NCBI GenBank assembly: GCA_948479395.1
Contig: CAOLUI010000010.1
Location: 1 to 33,860 of the forward strand
DNA from: an uncultured Bacilli bacterium
Lineage (GTDB): Bacteria > Bacillota_I > Bacilli_A > RF39 > UBA660
DNA length: 33,860 nucleotides
Reading direction: 5' to 3'
In this document: one piece after another, positions 7,286 to 16,138 of the stretch
How positions within the stretch are numbered: position 1 is the stretch's first letter
Layout: every line of letters begins with the position of its first letter
The notes under the pieces: generated by a model
What the model was told of the DNA's origin: nothing
Databases searched by the model: none
Seen by the model: the letters and a program-made list of their open reading frames with translations, nothing else
Translations under genes and position numbers: made by a program

Positions 7286-7789
7286 TTACATATATTTATT
7301 AAAAATGTCTTTCACAAAAAATTGATAATCCACATTCTTTAGATCATTATTTTCTGTTTCCATTAAACATAAAGGAGGAAACATTAAACACCACCAATTA
7401 TCACCTTTTCCATTACCCAAAGTTAAGACAAGAGATTCATAATACCCTTCTTGATAGGTAATACCTTTATATTTTTTTTCTGGGAAATAGTTATTACCGT
7501 AGTTAATATTATAAGTAATATTATAATTATCAACCATATTTTTAATTTTAGGTATACTTTCATTTAAAATTTTTTGGGCTTCTTGTTTATTTTTTGTTAA
7601 TAATAAATCTTTTTTAACAATATTTTCAACATTGTTTTTTATTTCAACTTTAGTTGCTTGATCCTCAAAACTATTACTATTAGCGATAACTCGAAAACGA
7701 ATAGCATTATCAGGAATAATAAATTCTTCTTCTTTTTTATTAATTAATATTATAGTTAAAAAAAATAAGACTATAATTACTTTTTTCAT
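7286..7789 (-). CDS. spoIIR: SpoIIR, forespore signal for SpoIIGA activation
   Basis: 167 residues. A signal sequence (about 2-17) is followed by IRFRVIANSNSFEDQATK (about 29-46) and YGNNYFPEKKY, and then the hallmark GNGKGDNWWCLMFPPLCLM (about 125-143). SpoIIR is made in the forespore, secreted across the septum and triggers pro-sigma-E processing by SpoIIGA in the mother cell. The order prfA-prmC-(GT)-spoIIR repeats Bacillus apart from the inserted glycosyltransferase. SD AGGTGA is close to the ATG. It is shorter than the Bacillus protein, mainly through a shorter middle. Confidence 0.93.
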   Translation of the reverse strand: MKKVIIVLFFLTIILINKKEEEFIIPDNAIRFRVIANSNSFEDQATKVEIKNNVENIVKKDLLLTKNKQEAQKILNESIPKIKNMVDNYNITYNINYGNNYFPEKKYKGITYQEGYYESLVLTLGNGKGDNWWCLMFPPLCLMETENNDLKNVDYQFFVKDIFNKYM

Positions 7790-7836
7790 TTTATCACCTA
7801 AGTAATTATGTCTCTATTTTAATTTATTTATTCATT

Positions 7837-8055
7837 TTATTTTTCATTTAATATTGCTTCTAATTTAACTTTTTTATTATGTTCAATAGGAACCCATTTT
7901 AATTCTTTTTTAAATAGGCACATAGCGTTAATTGGAATCCAGGTAATCATAAATATAGAGAATAAAAATATTCCATGTAAGGTTTCATATAAATCTCTCT
8001 TATAATATATTAAAACAAACATATTGATTATTACACCAATTAAATATGTAATCAT
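7837..8055 (-). CDS. C-terminal membrane fragment of the frameshifted glycosyltransferase
   Basis: 72 residues as an isolated frame, with two membrane helices and the tail LKWVPIEHNKKVKLEAIL. The K.VPIEH...V motif is the usual end of GT2 membrane glycosyltransferases. The frame stays open upstream of its ATG through LFSLGLICF and meets the preceding frame at the six-base T run 8081-8076. One extra T would join both into a protein of about 408 residues. No SD supports independent initiation at 8055. It is best read as the end of the gene at 8064-9062. Confidence 0.75.
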   Translation of the reverse strand: MITYLIGVIINMFVLIYYKRDLYETLHGIFLFSIFMITWIPINAMCLFKKELKWVPIEHNKKVKLEAILNEK

Positions 8056-8063
8056 AAAACAAA

Positions 8064-9062
8064 TTAGGCCAAGCGAAAAAAGTAAGAAAATAGATCGTTT
8101 AATTCTATTCCTAATATACTAAATAAACCAAGTATAACGGTTAATATTACGCTTAATGTTTGCATAATAGGTGCTGAACTAAATAATAATTTATCTAATG
8201 CTGAAAAGTCTTTATCTTTTAAAAATTTAATTAATAATTTTTTACGATATAGCCGATTACATTCTATTATTCCTTTACTCCAACGATTTCTTTGATTCCA
8301 AGACGTTTTAAAGTCAGTTGGTTGCTCGTCATAAGTAATTGCATCATCTATATAAGCTATTTTTATATTTCTTAGTACACACATAATAGAAAATTCAATA
8401 TCTTCGGTGATAGTTTTAGGATCAAACCAGTCATCTATAACATTTTTATCAGCCATAAAACCAGTCCCATTTATAGCCGAAGCAGCATTTATTTTCATAC
8501 GTGATTTATTGAAAAAGAAATTTTGAATATAATGAAATAAAGAAGAACTGGCGGTTAACCAATTATCAGAAATATTTTTGCTATCTTTTCGTCCTTGAGC
8601 AACTTTATATCCCGATTGATAAGCATCATTCATTTTCTTTAAAAAATCAGGATGAACAATATTATCAGCATCAAAGATTATATATGCATCATAATCCTTA
8701 TTTTTTAACCGCTTAAAGGCGTATTTTAAAGCGTCTCCTTTGGATTTTACAGGAACATTAACACTAATTATTTTAGACCCAGCTTTTTTGGCAACTTCTT
8801 TTGTATTATCAGTACAATTATTAATTAAAGAATATATATCATATAAATTAGAGGAGTAATTTTGTTCTTTTAAACTCTTTATTAAATCTCCTATAACTTG
8901 AGCTTCATTTCTAGCTGCTATTAAAATAGCAAACTTTGTTTTTGCTCTATGATTTCTTATGTTTAAGTCTATATCTTTAAAAGCGAATAAACCAGTTATA
9001 ATAAAATATAGCCCATATAAAAGTGTGATTAAAAATAAACTATAATATATTATTTGAACCAT
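8064..9062 (-). CDS. Family 2 processive-type membrane glycosyltransferase (frameshifted at the 3' end)
   Basis: 332 residues before a premature TAA. The N-terminal membrane helix (about 5-27) is followed by the GT-A domain: AILIAARNEAQVIGDLI (about 45-61), IIFDADNIVHPDFL with DxD (about 128-141), ITEDIEF (the TED base motif) and QRNRWSKG (the QxxRW acceptor motif). A membrane helix follows. This is the BcsA/NodC/IcaA-like layout for synthesis of a cell-surface glycan; the product is unknown. The frame ends SYFFRLA after a run of six T residues, and the missing C-terminal helices continue in another frame (7837-8055). It has SD AAAGGAG and a perfect sigma-A promoter, and it interrupts the usual prmC-spoIIR pair. 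Confidence 0.85.
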   Translation of the reverse strand: MVQIIYYSLFLITLLYGLYFIITGLFAFKDIDLNIRNHRAKTKFAILIAARNEAQVIGDLIKSLKEQNYSSNLYDIYSLINNCTDNTKEVAKKAGSKIISVNVPVKSKGDALKYAFKRLKNKDYDAYIIFDADNIVHPDFLKKMNDAYQSGYKVAQGRKDSKNISDNWLTASSSLFHYIQNFFFNKSRMKINAASAINGTGFMADKNVIDDWFDPKTITEDIEFSIMCVLRNIKIAYIDDAITYDEQPTDFKTSWNQRNRWSKGIIECNRLYRKKLLIKFLKDKDFSALDKLLFSSAPIMQTLSVILTVILGLFSILGIELNDLFSYFFRLA

Positions 9063-9102
9063 TTTTGTTACTCCTTTATTAATACTACTTTATAAATTTT
9101 AT

Positions 9103-9119
9103 GTGACTATTAAGTGACT
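9103..9119 (-). repeat. GTGACT direct repeat with 11-bp period in the glycosyltransferase leader
   Basis: On the plus strand GTGACT occurs at 9103-9108 and 9114-9119, one helical turn apart, between the promoter and the SD. Tandem half-sites on one face of the helix are typical of activator or response-regulator sites, though here they lie downstream of the start site. No cognate regulator is identifiable. Confidence 0.35.
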
Positions 9120-9141
9120 TTATACTTATTAATCTAATATA

Positions 9142-9170
9142 ATTATACATAGGTTAAGAAGTACTGTCAA
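9142..9170 (-). promoter_or_regulatory. Consensus sigma-A promoter of the glycosyltransferase
   Basis: On the minus strand TTGACA (9170-9165), exactly 17 bases, then TATAAT (9147-9142): a perfect match to the housekeeping consensus. It gives a leader of about 75 bases. Confidence 0.85.
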
Positions 9171-9191
9171 ATGAAATTGAAATACTTTACC

Positions 9192-9929
9192 TTATTTGTT
9201 TTCAATAAAAAGGTAACGATTTTTTCCTGTTAAATCTTTTTCAATTTTTATATTTGCTGAAGGAAATTTTTTTTTAGCTAGTTCTTTAATAGCTTTTCCC
9301 TGATTCATTCCAATTTCAAAAGCTATTAATTTGGGTTTATTAGAGATTATTTTTAGAATACGATCATAAAATATTAAGCCTTTTTTTTCGGCAAATATAG
9401 CATTTTGTGGTTCATACTTTGTGGATAAATCAACATTTTCATTATATCCCACATATGGCGGATTAGAAACGATTATATCATAGTCTCGATCTAATTCTTC
9501 ATTTAAAATATTTTTTTCAAAAAAATTTATTTTTACATTATTAAGATCAGCATTTTTTTGGGCCACTTCAAGAGCTTTAGAAGATATATCTAAAGCGTAA
9601 TACTTTTGAAAAATTTTTTTTGCTATACTAATAATAATACAGCCACTTCCTGTTCCTATATCTAATATCTTTAAAGTATTTTGAGGATAGTTTTTAATTT
9701 TGGAAATTATTTTTTCGACTAAAAATTCGGTTTCAAAACGAGGAATTAAAACATTCTCATTTACTTCTAAGGTGCAATCACAAAATTCAACATTGCCTAT
9801 TAAATATTGAACTGGATAATTATTTTCTAATTTTTTTGTGATTTCTGTTAAATTATTGGCATATAATTTTTTTAAAATTTTCCAGTCAATATCTGTTATA
9901 TTATTTGGTTTTATTTTTAAGACCTCCAT
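9192..9929 (-). CDS. prmC: Release-factor glutamine N5-methyltransferase PrmC
   Basis: 245 residues. PrmC methylates the glutamine of the GGQ motif in RF1 and RF2. The SAM motif ILDIGTGSGCIIISIAK (about 89-105) and the catalytic NPPYVGY (about 155-161) are diagnostic, with VLIPRFETEFLV before them. It is about 40 residues shorter than common PrmC, and the loss falls in the N-terminal substrate-recognition helices. The first ATG has no upstream SD, but GGAGGT lies directly after it, so the true start may differ. It follows its substrate gene prfA by 13 bases. Confidence 0.93.
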   Translation of the reverse strand: MEVLKIKPNNITDIDWKILKKLYANNLTEITKKLENNYPVQYLIGNVEFCDCTLEVNENVLIPRFETEFLVEKIISKIKNYPQNTLKILDIGTGSGCIIISIAKKIFQKYYALDISSKALEVAQKNADLNNVKINFFEKNILNEELDRDYDIIVSNPPYVGYNENVDLSTKYEPQNAIFAEKKGLIFYDRILKIISNKPKLIAFEIGMNQGKAIKELAKKKFPSANIKIEKDLTGKNRYLFIENK

Positions 9930-9942
9930 TTAAAAAACAGGT

Positions 9943-10998
9943 TTATTCTCCTGCTAGTTTTCTTTTTAAATCTTCTGTTATTAAAGCATCTATTATCGGC
10001 TCTAATTCTCCATTCATAACTCGATCTAAATTCATTACAGAAAATCCTATACGATGATCTGTCACTCTATTTTGAGGATAATTATAAGTTCTAATTTTTT
10101 CCGAACGATCTCCCGTCCCAATTTTGCTTTTGCGCACAGAACCTTCCGTCTGCTCTTTTTCTTGTTGCATATTATCATATATTTTTATTTTTAATAATTT
10201 CATGGCTTTATCTTTATTCTTTAATTGACTTCTTTCATTTTGACAAGTAACCACTGTATTTGTTGGCAAATGAGTTATTCTTACAGCTGAATTAGAGGTA
10301 TTAACTGATTGGCCTCCTGCTCCACTTGAATGATAAACATCAATTTTTAAATCACTTTCTTTTATTTCTATATCAATATCGTCAATTTCAGGCATTACTA
10401 AAACAGTAGCGGTTGAAGTATGAATTCTCCCTTGGGTTTCTGTTTGAGGTACCCTTTGAACACGATGTGCACCACTTTCATATTTCATTTTACTATAAAC
10501 ATTTTCTCCTTTGATTGTACATTCAACTTGAGAAAATCCTCCACTTGTTCCTTCTAGCTCATGATTTATTTCAATTTTCCAACCATTTTTTTCGGCATAA
10601 TATGTATACATTCGTAATAAATCGCCAGCAAATATATTTGCTTCATCGCCCCCTGCTGCTCCACGAATTTCCATAATTATATTTTTTCCATCATTTTCAT
10701 CTTTTGGAATTAACATAATTTCTAAATCTTGCTTTATTTTTTGAATTTTTTCAGTATTTTCTATGATTTCTAACTCAGCAATTTCTTTTAGTTCAAGATC
10801 ATTTAATAATTCTTTTGCTTCTTCGATTTTATTTTTACAAACATTTAATTCTTCATATTTATCCACAATTTCTTTTAGTTCACTTTGTTCTTGAGATAAA
10901 GATTTAATGGCTTTAAAGTCATTAATTATTTCAGGTTTTATTAATTCTTTCGTTATTTCTTCATATCTTTTTTTGATACTTTCTAATTTTTCTTCCAT
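9943..10998 (-). CDS. prfA: Peptide chain release factor 1
   Basis: 351 residues. RF1 reads UAA and UAG and triggers peptide release. YHSSGAGGQSVNTSNSAVRI carries the GGQ motif at 228-230. The decoding region KYESGAHRVQRVPQTETQG has P-Q-T where RF1 usually has PAT or PVT; RF2 would have SPF, so this is RF1. IRGAAGGDEA begins the conserved core. It lies between rpoE and prmC. Confidence 0.97.
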   Translation of the reverse strand: MEEKLESIKKRYEEITKELIKPEIINDFKAIKSLSQEQSELKEIVDKYEELNVCKNKIEEAKELLNDLELKEIAELEIIENTEKIQKIKQDLEIMLIPKDENDGKNIIMEIRGAAGGDEANIFAGDLLRMYTYYAEKNGWKIEINHELEGTSGGFSQVECTIKGENVYSKMKYESGAHRVQRVPQTETQGRIHTSTATVLVMPEIDDIDIEIKESDLKIDVYHSSGAGGQSVNTSNSAVRITHLPTNTVVTCQNERSQLKNKDKAMKLLKIKIYDNMQQEKEQTEGSVRKSKIGTGDRSEKIRTYNYPQNRVTDHRIGFSVMNLDRVMNGELEPIIDALITEDLKRKLAGE

Positions 10999-11015
10999 TA
11001 TTTATCATCTTTCTA

Positions 11016-11444
11016 TTAAAAATTAGATTCTTCTTCATCTTCTTCAATTATTACTAAATCTTTTAAATCATCACTATTATCATCATTATCGTCTTGATCT
11101 TCATCAAAAAATATTTCTTCTTCTTTTGTTTCTTCATTTTCTTCAACTTCATCGAGATTAATCTCTTCTTCATCTTCTTCAATTATTATATCTTGAACAT
11201 GACGGTCTTTTAAATCCCATGATCCATCATCTAGCATAATAAATCGTTTATCCAGAGTTAATATTTCAAAAAAGTCGCCAATTTTTTCTTCAATTGTTGA
11301 TTCTGGTAAATTTATTAATTTACCAATTTCTTTAAATAAATCTATTATTTTCATTTGATGTTGATTTTCTGATAATAGTGCATATGCTAAATCATCGTAT
11401 GACATTAATTCTAGTTCTTCCTGAGTTAATTTTTTTAAATTCAT
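11016..11444 (-). CDS. rpoE: RNA polymerase delta subunit
   Basis: 142 residues. Delta is a Firmicutes-specific RNA polymerase subunit that speeds recycling and alters promoter selectivity. The N-terminal winged-helix (HARE-HTH) domain covers about residues 1-90, with LMSYDDLAYALLSE and FIMLDDGSWDLKDRH. The remainder is the diagnostic, almost purely acidic and unstructured tail. SD AGGAGG is 7 nt before the ATG. Coupling to argS, 12 bases away, follows the Bacillus neighbourhood. Confidence 0.95.
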   Translation of the reverse strand: MNLKKLTQEELELMSYDDLAYALLSENQHQMKIIDLFKEIGKLINLPESTIEEKIGDFFEILTLDKRFIMLDDGSWDLKDRHVQDIIIEEDEEEINLDEVEENEETKEEEIFFDEDQDDNDDNSDDLKDLVIIEEDEEESNF

Positions 11445-11455
11445 AAATAATCCTC

Positions 11456-13144
11456 CTACATTTTTGATGGAATATCAATCACTAATATATCTAATAAGGT
11501 TTTAATTATTCTAGTTGTTAGATCTAATAGTGTAATCCAATCCTTTTTGATATTTATATCTTTTAAATTATTTATATGATTATTTTCGTAAAATGCATTC
11601 ATTAAAACACAAATATCATATAAATAATTAGCTATTATAGATGGCATTCTCATTTTAAATGCGTAATTTATAATTTCATCTAATTCTAATAATTTCATTC
11701 TTAAATTACGATCGTGACCATTATATATTGTTTTACTTAACTTGTCTATATATGTTTGGTTATTTTTAATTATTTTTTGAGTTCTAAGAAAGGTATATAA
11801 AATATAAGGTCCAGTTTTCCCGATAGATGATGAAAATTTATCAATATCAAAAACATACCCTTTTTCGCGATTATTTTGTAAATCGGCATATTTTATAATT
11901 GAATTAACTATTATATCTAAATCTTTGACTGAATAATCTTCTTTTATATCATTAATTTTCAAATAAATATCTTTAGTTTCTTTAAATAATTCTTCTAATT
12001 TAGGTGTATTTCCTGATCTAGTTTTAAAAGGTTTACCATCGGGACCATTTATAGTACCAAAACCTAAAAATTCTAAATCTATATCTTTAGTTTTTTCTAA
12101 TTTTTTACTTACACGAAACACTTGAGTAAAATGAAGATTTTGACGACTATCAGCTACATATAGTATCTTATTGGGATTATAATCTTTTTTTCTTTGATAG
12201 ATAGTAGCTAAATCAGTAGTACTATAAAGAAAGGCTTGATTACTTGTTTGATATATCAAAGGAGGTATTTCATTTTTATCTTTTTCTTCAGCAATATAAA
12301 TTACTTTGGCTCCATTACTATTTTCTAATAAGTCTTGATTTTCTAAAGCTTTGGTTAATTCTGGAATATATTTATAAGAATCTGATTCCCCTAACCATAA
12401 ATCAAAATTTACTCCTAAATAATCATATAATTTTTTGATGTCTTCTTTTGATATTTCTAATAATTTTCGAAAGTATTCTTGATATAATTTATGGCCATCT
12501 TGTAATTGTTTAGTTATACTAGAACATTCTGCTTTTATTTGCTCATTTTCTTTACATAAACTACTAATTTTTGGATAAAGATCAATTAATAGTTCTATTG
12601 TTATTTCATTTGTAGATATATTTTCTTTTAATAATCCATATATTACTTGGCCAATTTGAAGACCATAATCTCCTAAATGAACGTCAGATATAACTTTTTG
12701 ATTCATATAAATTAAAAGTCTTTTAATGGATTCTCCTACTATAGCGGGTCTTAAATGACCAACATGAAGAGGTTTTGCAATATTGGCTCCGCCGTAATCA
12801 ATTACGATTGTTTCTTTTATGGGCATTGTTATATTAAATTTAGAAGATTTAAGCATTTTATTTAATAATTCATTAATATATTCATCACTTAAAGTAAAAT
12901 TAATAAAACCTGGACGTACACATTCTATTTTAGAAAATTTATTTAAGCATTTAAAATTTTCTTGCAATTTAGTTACAATCTTACATCCTAAATCATAAGG
13001 GTTTTGTTGATTTTTTTTAGCAATCGCAAAGATGCCATCATACTGATAATCACATAAATCAGGACGATTTGAGATTTTTAATTGAATATTTGGTTCTTCT
13101 TGATTAAACTCTTTAATAATTTCTTTTAACTCATCATTCATCAT
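11456..13144 (-). CDS. argS: Arginyl-tRNA synthetase
   Basis: 562 residues, class I synthetase charging tRNA-Arg. The HIGH motif is HVGH in IAKPLHVGHLRPAIVGESIKR (about 117-137). GPDGKPFKTRSGN replaces KMSKS, as is usual for ArgRS. An N-terminal Add-1 domain and a C-terminal anticodon-binding domain ending in the conserved 'IP.KM' are present. Its start codon overlaps the stop of the upstream ywiB-like gene (ATGA). An adjacent second ATG one codon in cannot be excluded. No T-box leader is seen. Confidence 0.97.
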   Translation of the reverse strand: MMNDELKEIIKEFNQEEPNIQLKISNRPDLCDYQYDGIFAIAKKNQQNPYDLGCKIVTKLQENFKCLNKFSKIECVRPGFINFTLSDEYINELLNKMLKSSKFNITMPIKETIVIDYGGANIAKPLHVGHLRPAIVGESIKRLLIYMNQKVISDVHLGDYGLQIGQVIYGLLKENISTNEITIELLIDLYPKISSLCKENEQIKAECSSITKQLQDGHKLYQEYFRKLLEISKEDIKKLYDYLGVNFDLWLGESDSYKYIPELTKALENQDLLENSNGAKVIYIAEEKDKNEIPPLIYQTSNQAFLYSTTDLATIYQRKKDYNPNKILYVADSRQNLHFTQVFRVSKKLEKTKDIDLEFLGFGTINGPDGKPFKTRSGNTPKLEELFKETKDIYLKINDIKEDYSVKDLDIIVNSIIKYADLQNNREKGYVFDIDKFSSSIGKTGPYILYTFLRTQKIIKNNQTYIDKLSKTIYNGHDRNLRMKLLELDEIINYAFKMRMPSIIANYLYDICVLMNAFYENNHINNLKDINIKKDWITLLDLTTRIIKTLLDILVIDIPSKM

Positions 13145-13494
13145 TCTTCACTCTTTTCTATGACAATTTTATTTTTAAAATCATCTGTTTCAATAACATA
13201 TTCTAAAATAATTATATTATTTTGAATCTTTAAATCACATAAATCTACAATTATATAAAATTCTAAATCCTCAGCTTTTAATTTAAGACTACTTGAGTTA
13301 TTTTTTATATCTAATTTAAATATATATTCTTCATTTTCACGGATAAAATATTGCTCTTGTATATTTAAAATAGTATCAAAATCAAATAAATTAAATCTGA
13401 AAATATTATTAGCTAATGCTAAATTTTTATAAGTGTTTTCATAAATCTTTTCGTCATTTTTATAAAAAGTTAGAGAGAAGCTTTGAAATTGCAA
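13141..13494 (-). CDS. ywiB: YwiB-like (DUF1934) small beta-barrel protein
   Basis: 117 residues from a TTG at 13494, preferred because AAGAGGTG lies 6 nt before it; a GTG at 13503 would overlap that SD. The sequence is a series of short polar beta strands (FSLTFYKNDEKIYE, FIRENEEYIFKLDI, EFYIIVDLCDLKIQNNIIILEYVI) without strong motifs. In Bacillus the gene before argS is ywiB, a calycin-like DUF1934 protein of similar size, and translational coupling to argS (ATGA) is kept. Assignment rests mostly on position, length and strand pattern. Function unknown. Confidence 0.6.
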   Translation of the reverse strand: MQFQSFSLTFYKNDEKIYENTYKNLALANNIFRFNLFDFDTILNIQEQYFIRENEEYIFKLDIKNNSSSLKLKAEDLEFYIIVDLCDLKIQNNIIILEYVIETDDFKNKIVIEKSEE

Positions 13495-13576
13495 ATAAAA
13501 CACCTCTTTTTTATCTAGGACATTATATCATAAAGAATATATATTTGCACTCTTAAATTTTAATAATTTTTTTAGA

Positions 13577-13604
13577 TAAAAAATACTACTTATATATGTA
13601 GTAT
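13577..13604 (-). terminator. Hairpin terminator at the 3' edge of a decayed locus
   Basis: ATACTAC (13583-13589) and GTAGTAT (13598-13604) form a 7-bp stem with an 8-base loop. On the minus strand it is followed by TTTTTTAT. It would stop minus-strand transcripts from the 13.6-14.07 kb remnant before the ywiB-like gene. Confidence 0.5.
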
Positions 13605-14066
13605 AAATTTTTTCTTTTTGCTGATTTTTTTCTTTTAAATTAGAAATTTCTTTTTCTATCTCTTTTATTTTTGCCGCAAGAGCTTTATTTAAAAAATATT
13701 TCTTGCATTAACTTATCGTTAGAACAATTATTTTTTCGGACACGACTATCACCTTGGGAAATTTGATCAATTTGCTTTAGAGTATTTTGAATTTCGATAT
13801 CGATAAGATTGGCTTTTTCCTTTTGAAGAATTTGGTATTAAGTAATAACACTTTTGTTCATTTTTTGACTCTTCTTTCATATAATGCTTTAATAAGAGTT
13901 GGTATCAAAACTATAGATGAATTATTTTTTAGGATCTATATCGATAAAAGAATTAAAAACCAAAGTTCATCTAATTGGACGTCAATTTTCTAACGAAGAA
14001 AGTGTCTTAATAAAGCTTTTGTTGTTCTAGTACGTAACTTCATTTCTTCAATATAAATAGTTTGCA
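13605..14066 (-). pseudogene. Decayed minus-strand coding region in the 13.5-14.17 kb gap
   Basis: No intact gene lies in this 0.67-kb gap. On the minus strand there are coding-like pieces in different frames: MQTIYIEEMKLRTRTTKALL near 14066; LIDIEIQNTLKQIDQISQGD near 13800-13740; and KALAAKIKEIEKEISNLKEK near 13690-13630. The last is coiled-coil-like. Stops and frame changes separate them. The charged tail resembles the C-termini of some recombinases, but I cannot assign a family. A 68-codon plus-strand frame (13787-13993) has no support and is probably antisense to the remnant. Confidence 0.4.
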
Positions 14067-14169
14067 TAATTATTGTTTTTTTTATTTAACCTTAAAATAA
14101 AAAATAGTCAAATAGTTCATTTTTTTCATAATATTTATTTTTCTCAACATAATAAAAAAAGGTGAATCT

Positions 14170-16107
14170 ATGAAAAAGTTACTTTTTTTTACTAAATCAA
14201 CTATATTTTTATTTTTTATTTTTCTTATCTGTTTAACTGGACTTTATACTTATGCTTTTTTTAGTCCTAAGTTAGAACTTAAAAATATTGGTCAAATGTA
14301 TATGTATGATAGAGACGACAATTTAGTGTATCAAGGTAGTGGTTCTAGTGAATGGACAAATCTAGAAGATATATCTGATAATTTAATTAATGCAGTTATT
14401 AGTGTGGAAGATAAAAATTTCTATAGACATCAAGGTTTTGATTATTTACGAATTATTAAAGCAATGGCTCTTAATATAAAAAATAAATCTATTGTTCAGG
14501 GGGCTTCAACAATTAGTCAGCAATATATTAAAAATATGTATTTAGATTTTGATAAAACTTGGGCTAGAAAAATGGAAGAAGCTTTTTTAACATTGGAGTT
14601 GGAAGTTCATTATGATAAAGATAAGATTTTAGAAGGTTATTTAAACACTATAAATTTTGGAGCTGGTAATTATGGAATTATGAATGCAAGTTCTTATTAT
14701 TTTAATAAAAAAGCTAAAGATTTAACTTTAGAAGAAGCTATTATTTTGGCTGGTATTCCTAAAAATCCAAGTAAGTATAATCCTGTTACACATTATGATG
14801 AATGTATTAAAAGAGCTAAAACAGTGGCATTAGCAATGCTAAATAATAAAGTTATAGATGAGAATACATATAATAATCTTTTTCTGAAAAAAGTTGAAGT
14901 ATATGGAAATCGTAATGAAAATAATTTACAGATGCTTATGTATTATCAAGATGCGGTATTACATGAATTAGAAAATTTAAAAAGCATTCCAACTTCTTTA
15001 TTAGATTCGGGTAGTCTTAAAATATATACAAATTTAGATCTTGATAGCCAAGGTAAACTAGAAGAAGCCATTTCGAATAATGTAACTGATGAAAATTTGC
15101 AAGTTGCAAGTGTTTTAATTGATCCTGATACTGGAGCAATAAGAGCTTTAACTGGAGGAAGAAATTATATTGACAGTCAGTTTAATCGTGCTATTAGTTC
15201 TAAAAGACAAGTCGGATCAACAATGAAACCATTTTTATATTATGCGGCTTTAGAAAATGGTTTAACTAGTTCTTCGAAATTTTTTAGTGAACAAACAAAT
15301 TTTGTTTTTTCTAATAATAAAATATATAGTCCGTCTAATTATAATGATATTTATGCTAATAAGGATATTACAATGGCAGCAGCACTTGCTTATTCAGATA
15401 ATATTTATGCCGTTAAAACCCATTTATTTTTAGGAGAAGATAAATTAATTGAGGCCGCAAGAATGACTGGAATTACTGGGGATTTAGTCGCTAATCCTTC
15501 CTTAGCTTTAGGAACAAGTGAATTAAATATGTTAGATTTTGCTAAAGGATATACAACTCTTGCTAGTGGAGGATATAGAACTGATAATTTTTTTATTAGA
15601 AAAGTAGAAGATCTAGATGGAAATATTTTATATGAGCATAAAAATCAAAAAAAATTAGTATTAAATTCTAATTATGTATATATTTTAAATGAAATGTTAA
15701 CTAACACTAGTAATGTAAAATTTCAAAGTTATACTACTCCAACTGCTTTATCAATTTCAAAAAAAATGAGTCGAAAATATGCTTTAAAAACGGGAACTAC
15801 CAATACTGATTATTGGACAGTTGGATATAATCAAGATGCTTTAATGATGGTTTGGCTGGGTTATGATGAGGCAAAGGATTTAAATTCTGATGCTAGTAAG
15901 TGGGCGAAAAATATATGGGTAGAAACGATAGAAAATTATTTAAAAGATAAAGAAGATCATTGGTATGAAACGCCTCCTAATATTATTGGAATTTTAGAAG
16001 ATCCTGTAACTGGCGAAAAAGCAACTAATAATAATGCCTCAATATTTTATTATGTTAAAGGAAGTGAAGGAAATTCAAACTCGGTTGAAGTTAGTAAAGA
16101 AGAATAA
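14170..16107 (+). CDS. Class A penicillin-binding protein (transglycosylase/transpeptidase)
   Basis: 645 residues, somewhat short for the class. The membrane anchor is about 10-31. The GT51 glycosyltransferase domain has E80 in SVEDKNFYRHQG, GASTISQQYIKNMYL and RKMEEAFLTLELE. The transpeptidase domain has the active serine in S350-TMK, SDN near 411 and K540-TG (LKTGTTN). It polymerises and cross-links peptidoglycan outside the membrane. It is the only plus-strand gene on the left arm, so it is transcribed head-on to the leftward fork. SD AAGGTG is 5 nt before the ATG. It shares a bidirectional terminator with the ParB/Noc gene. Confidence 0.95.
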   Translation: MKKLLFFTKSTIFLFFIFLICLTGLYTYAFFSPKLELKNIGQMYMYDRDDNLVYQGSGSSEWTNLEDISDNLINAVISVEDKNFYRHQGFDYLRIIKAMALNIKNKSIVQGASTISQQYIKNMYLDFDKTWARKMEEAFLTLELEVHYDKDKILEGYLNTINFGAGNYGIMNASSYYFNKKAKDLTLEEAIILAGIPKNPSKYNPVTHYDECIKRAKTVALAMLNNKVIDENTYNNLFLKKVEVYGNRNENNLQMLMYYQDAVLHELENLKSIPTSLLDSGSLKIYTNLDLDSQGKLEEAISNNVTDENLQVASVLIDPDTGAIRALTGGRNYIDSQFNRAISSKRQVGSTMKPFLYYAALENGLTSSSKFFSEQTNFVFSNNKIYSPSNYNDIYANKDITMAAALAYSDNIYAVKTHLFLGEDKLIEAARMTGITGDLVANPSLALGTSELNMLDFAKGYTTLASGGYRTDNFFIRKVEDLDGNILYEHKNQKKLVLNSNYVYILNEMLTNTSNVKFQSYTTPTALSISKKMSRKYALKTGTTNTDYWTVGYNQDALMMVWLGYDEAKDLNSDASKWAKNIWVETIENYLKDKEDHWYETPPNIIGILEDPVTGEKATNNNASIFYYVKGSEGNSNSVEVSKEE

Positions 16108-16138
16108 AAAAAGCTAGTTGGTATTAGCTTTATTTTTT
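16105..16138. terminator. Bidirectional terminator between the PBP and ParB/Noc genes
   Basis: AAAGCTA (16110-16116) and TAGCTTT (16125-16131) form a stem with an 8-base loop. T-runs follow on both strands (ATTTTTTAA on plus, TTTTTTATTC on minus), and the stop codons of both convergent genes overlap the structure. Confidence 0.8.

Noticed and set aside
13144..13300. T-box leader for argS
   Set aside because: argS is translationally coupled to the ywiB-like gene and no T-box sequence or specifier structure is visible.
13787..13993. 68-codon plus-strand frame in the 13.5-14.2 kb gap
   Set aside because: No SD or recognisable motif; the coding-like signal is on the opposite strand in broken frames.
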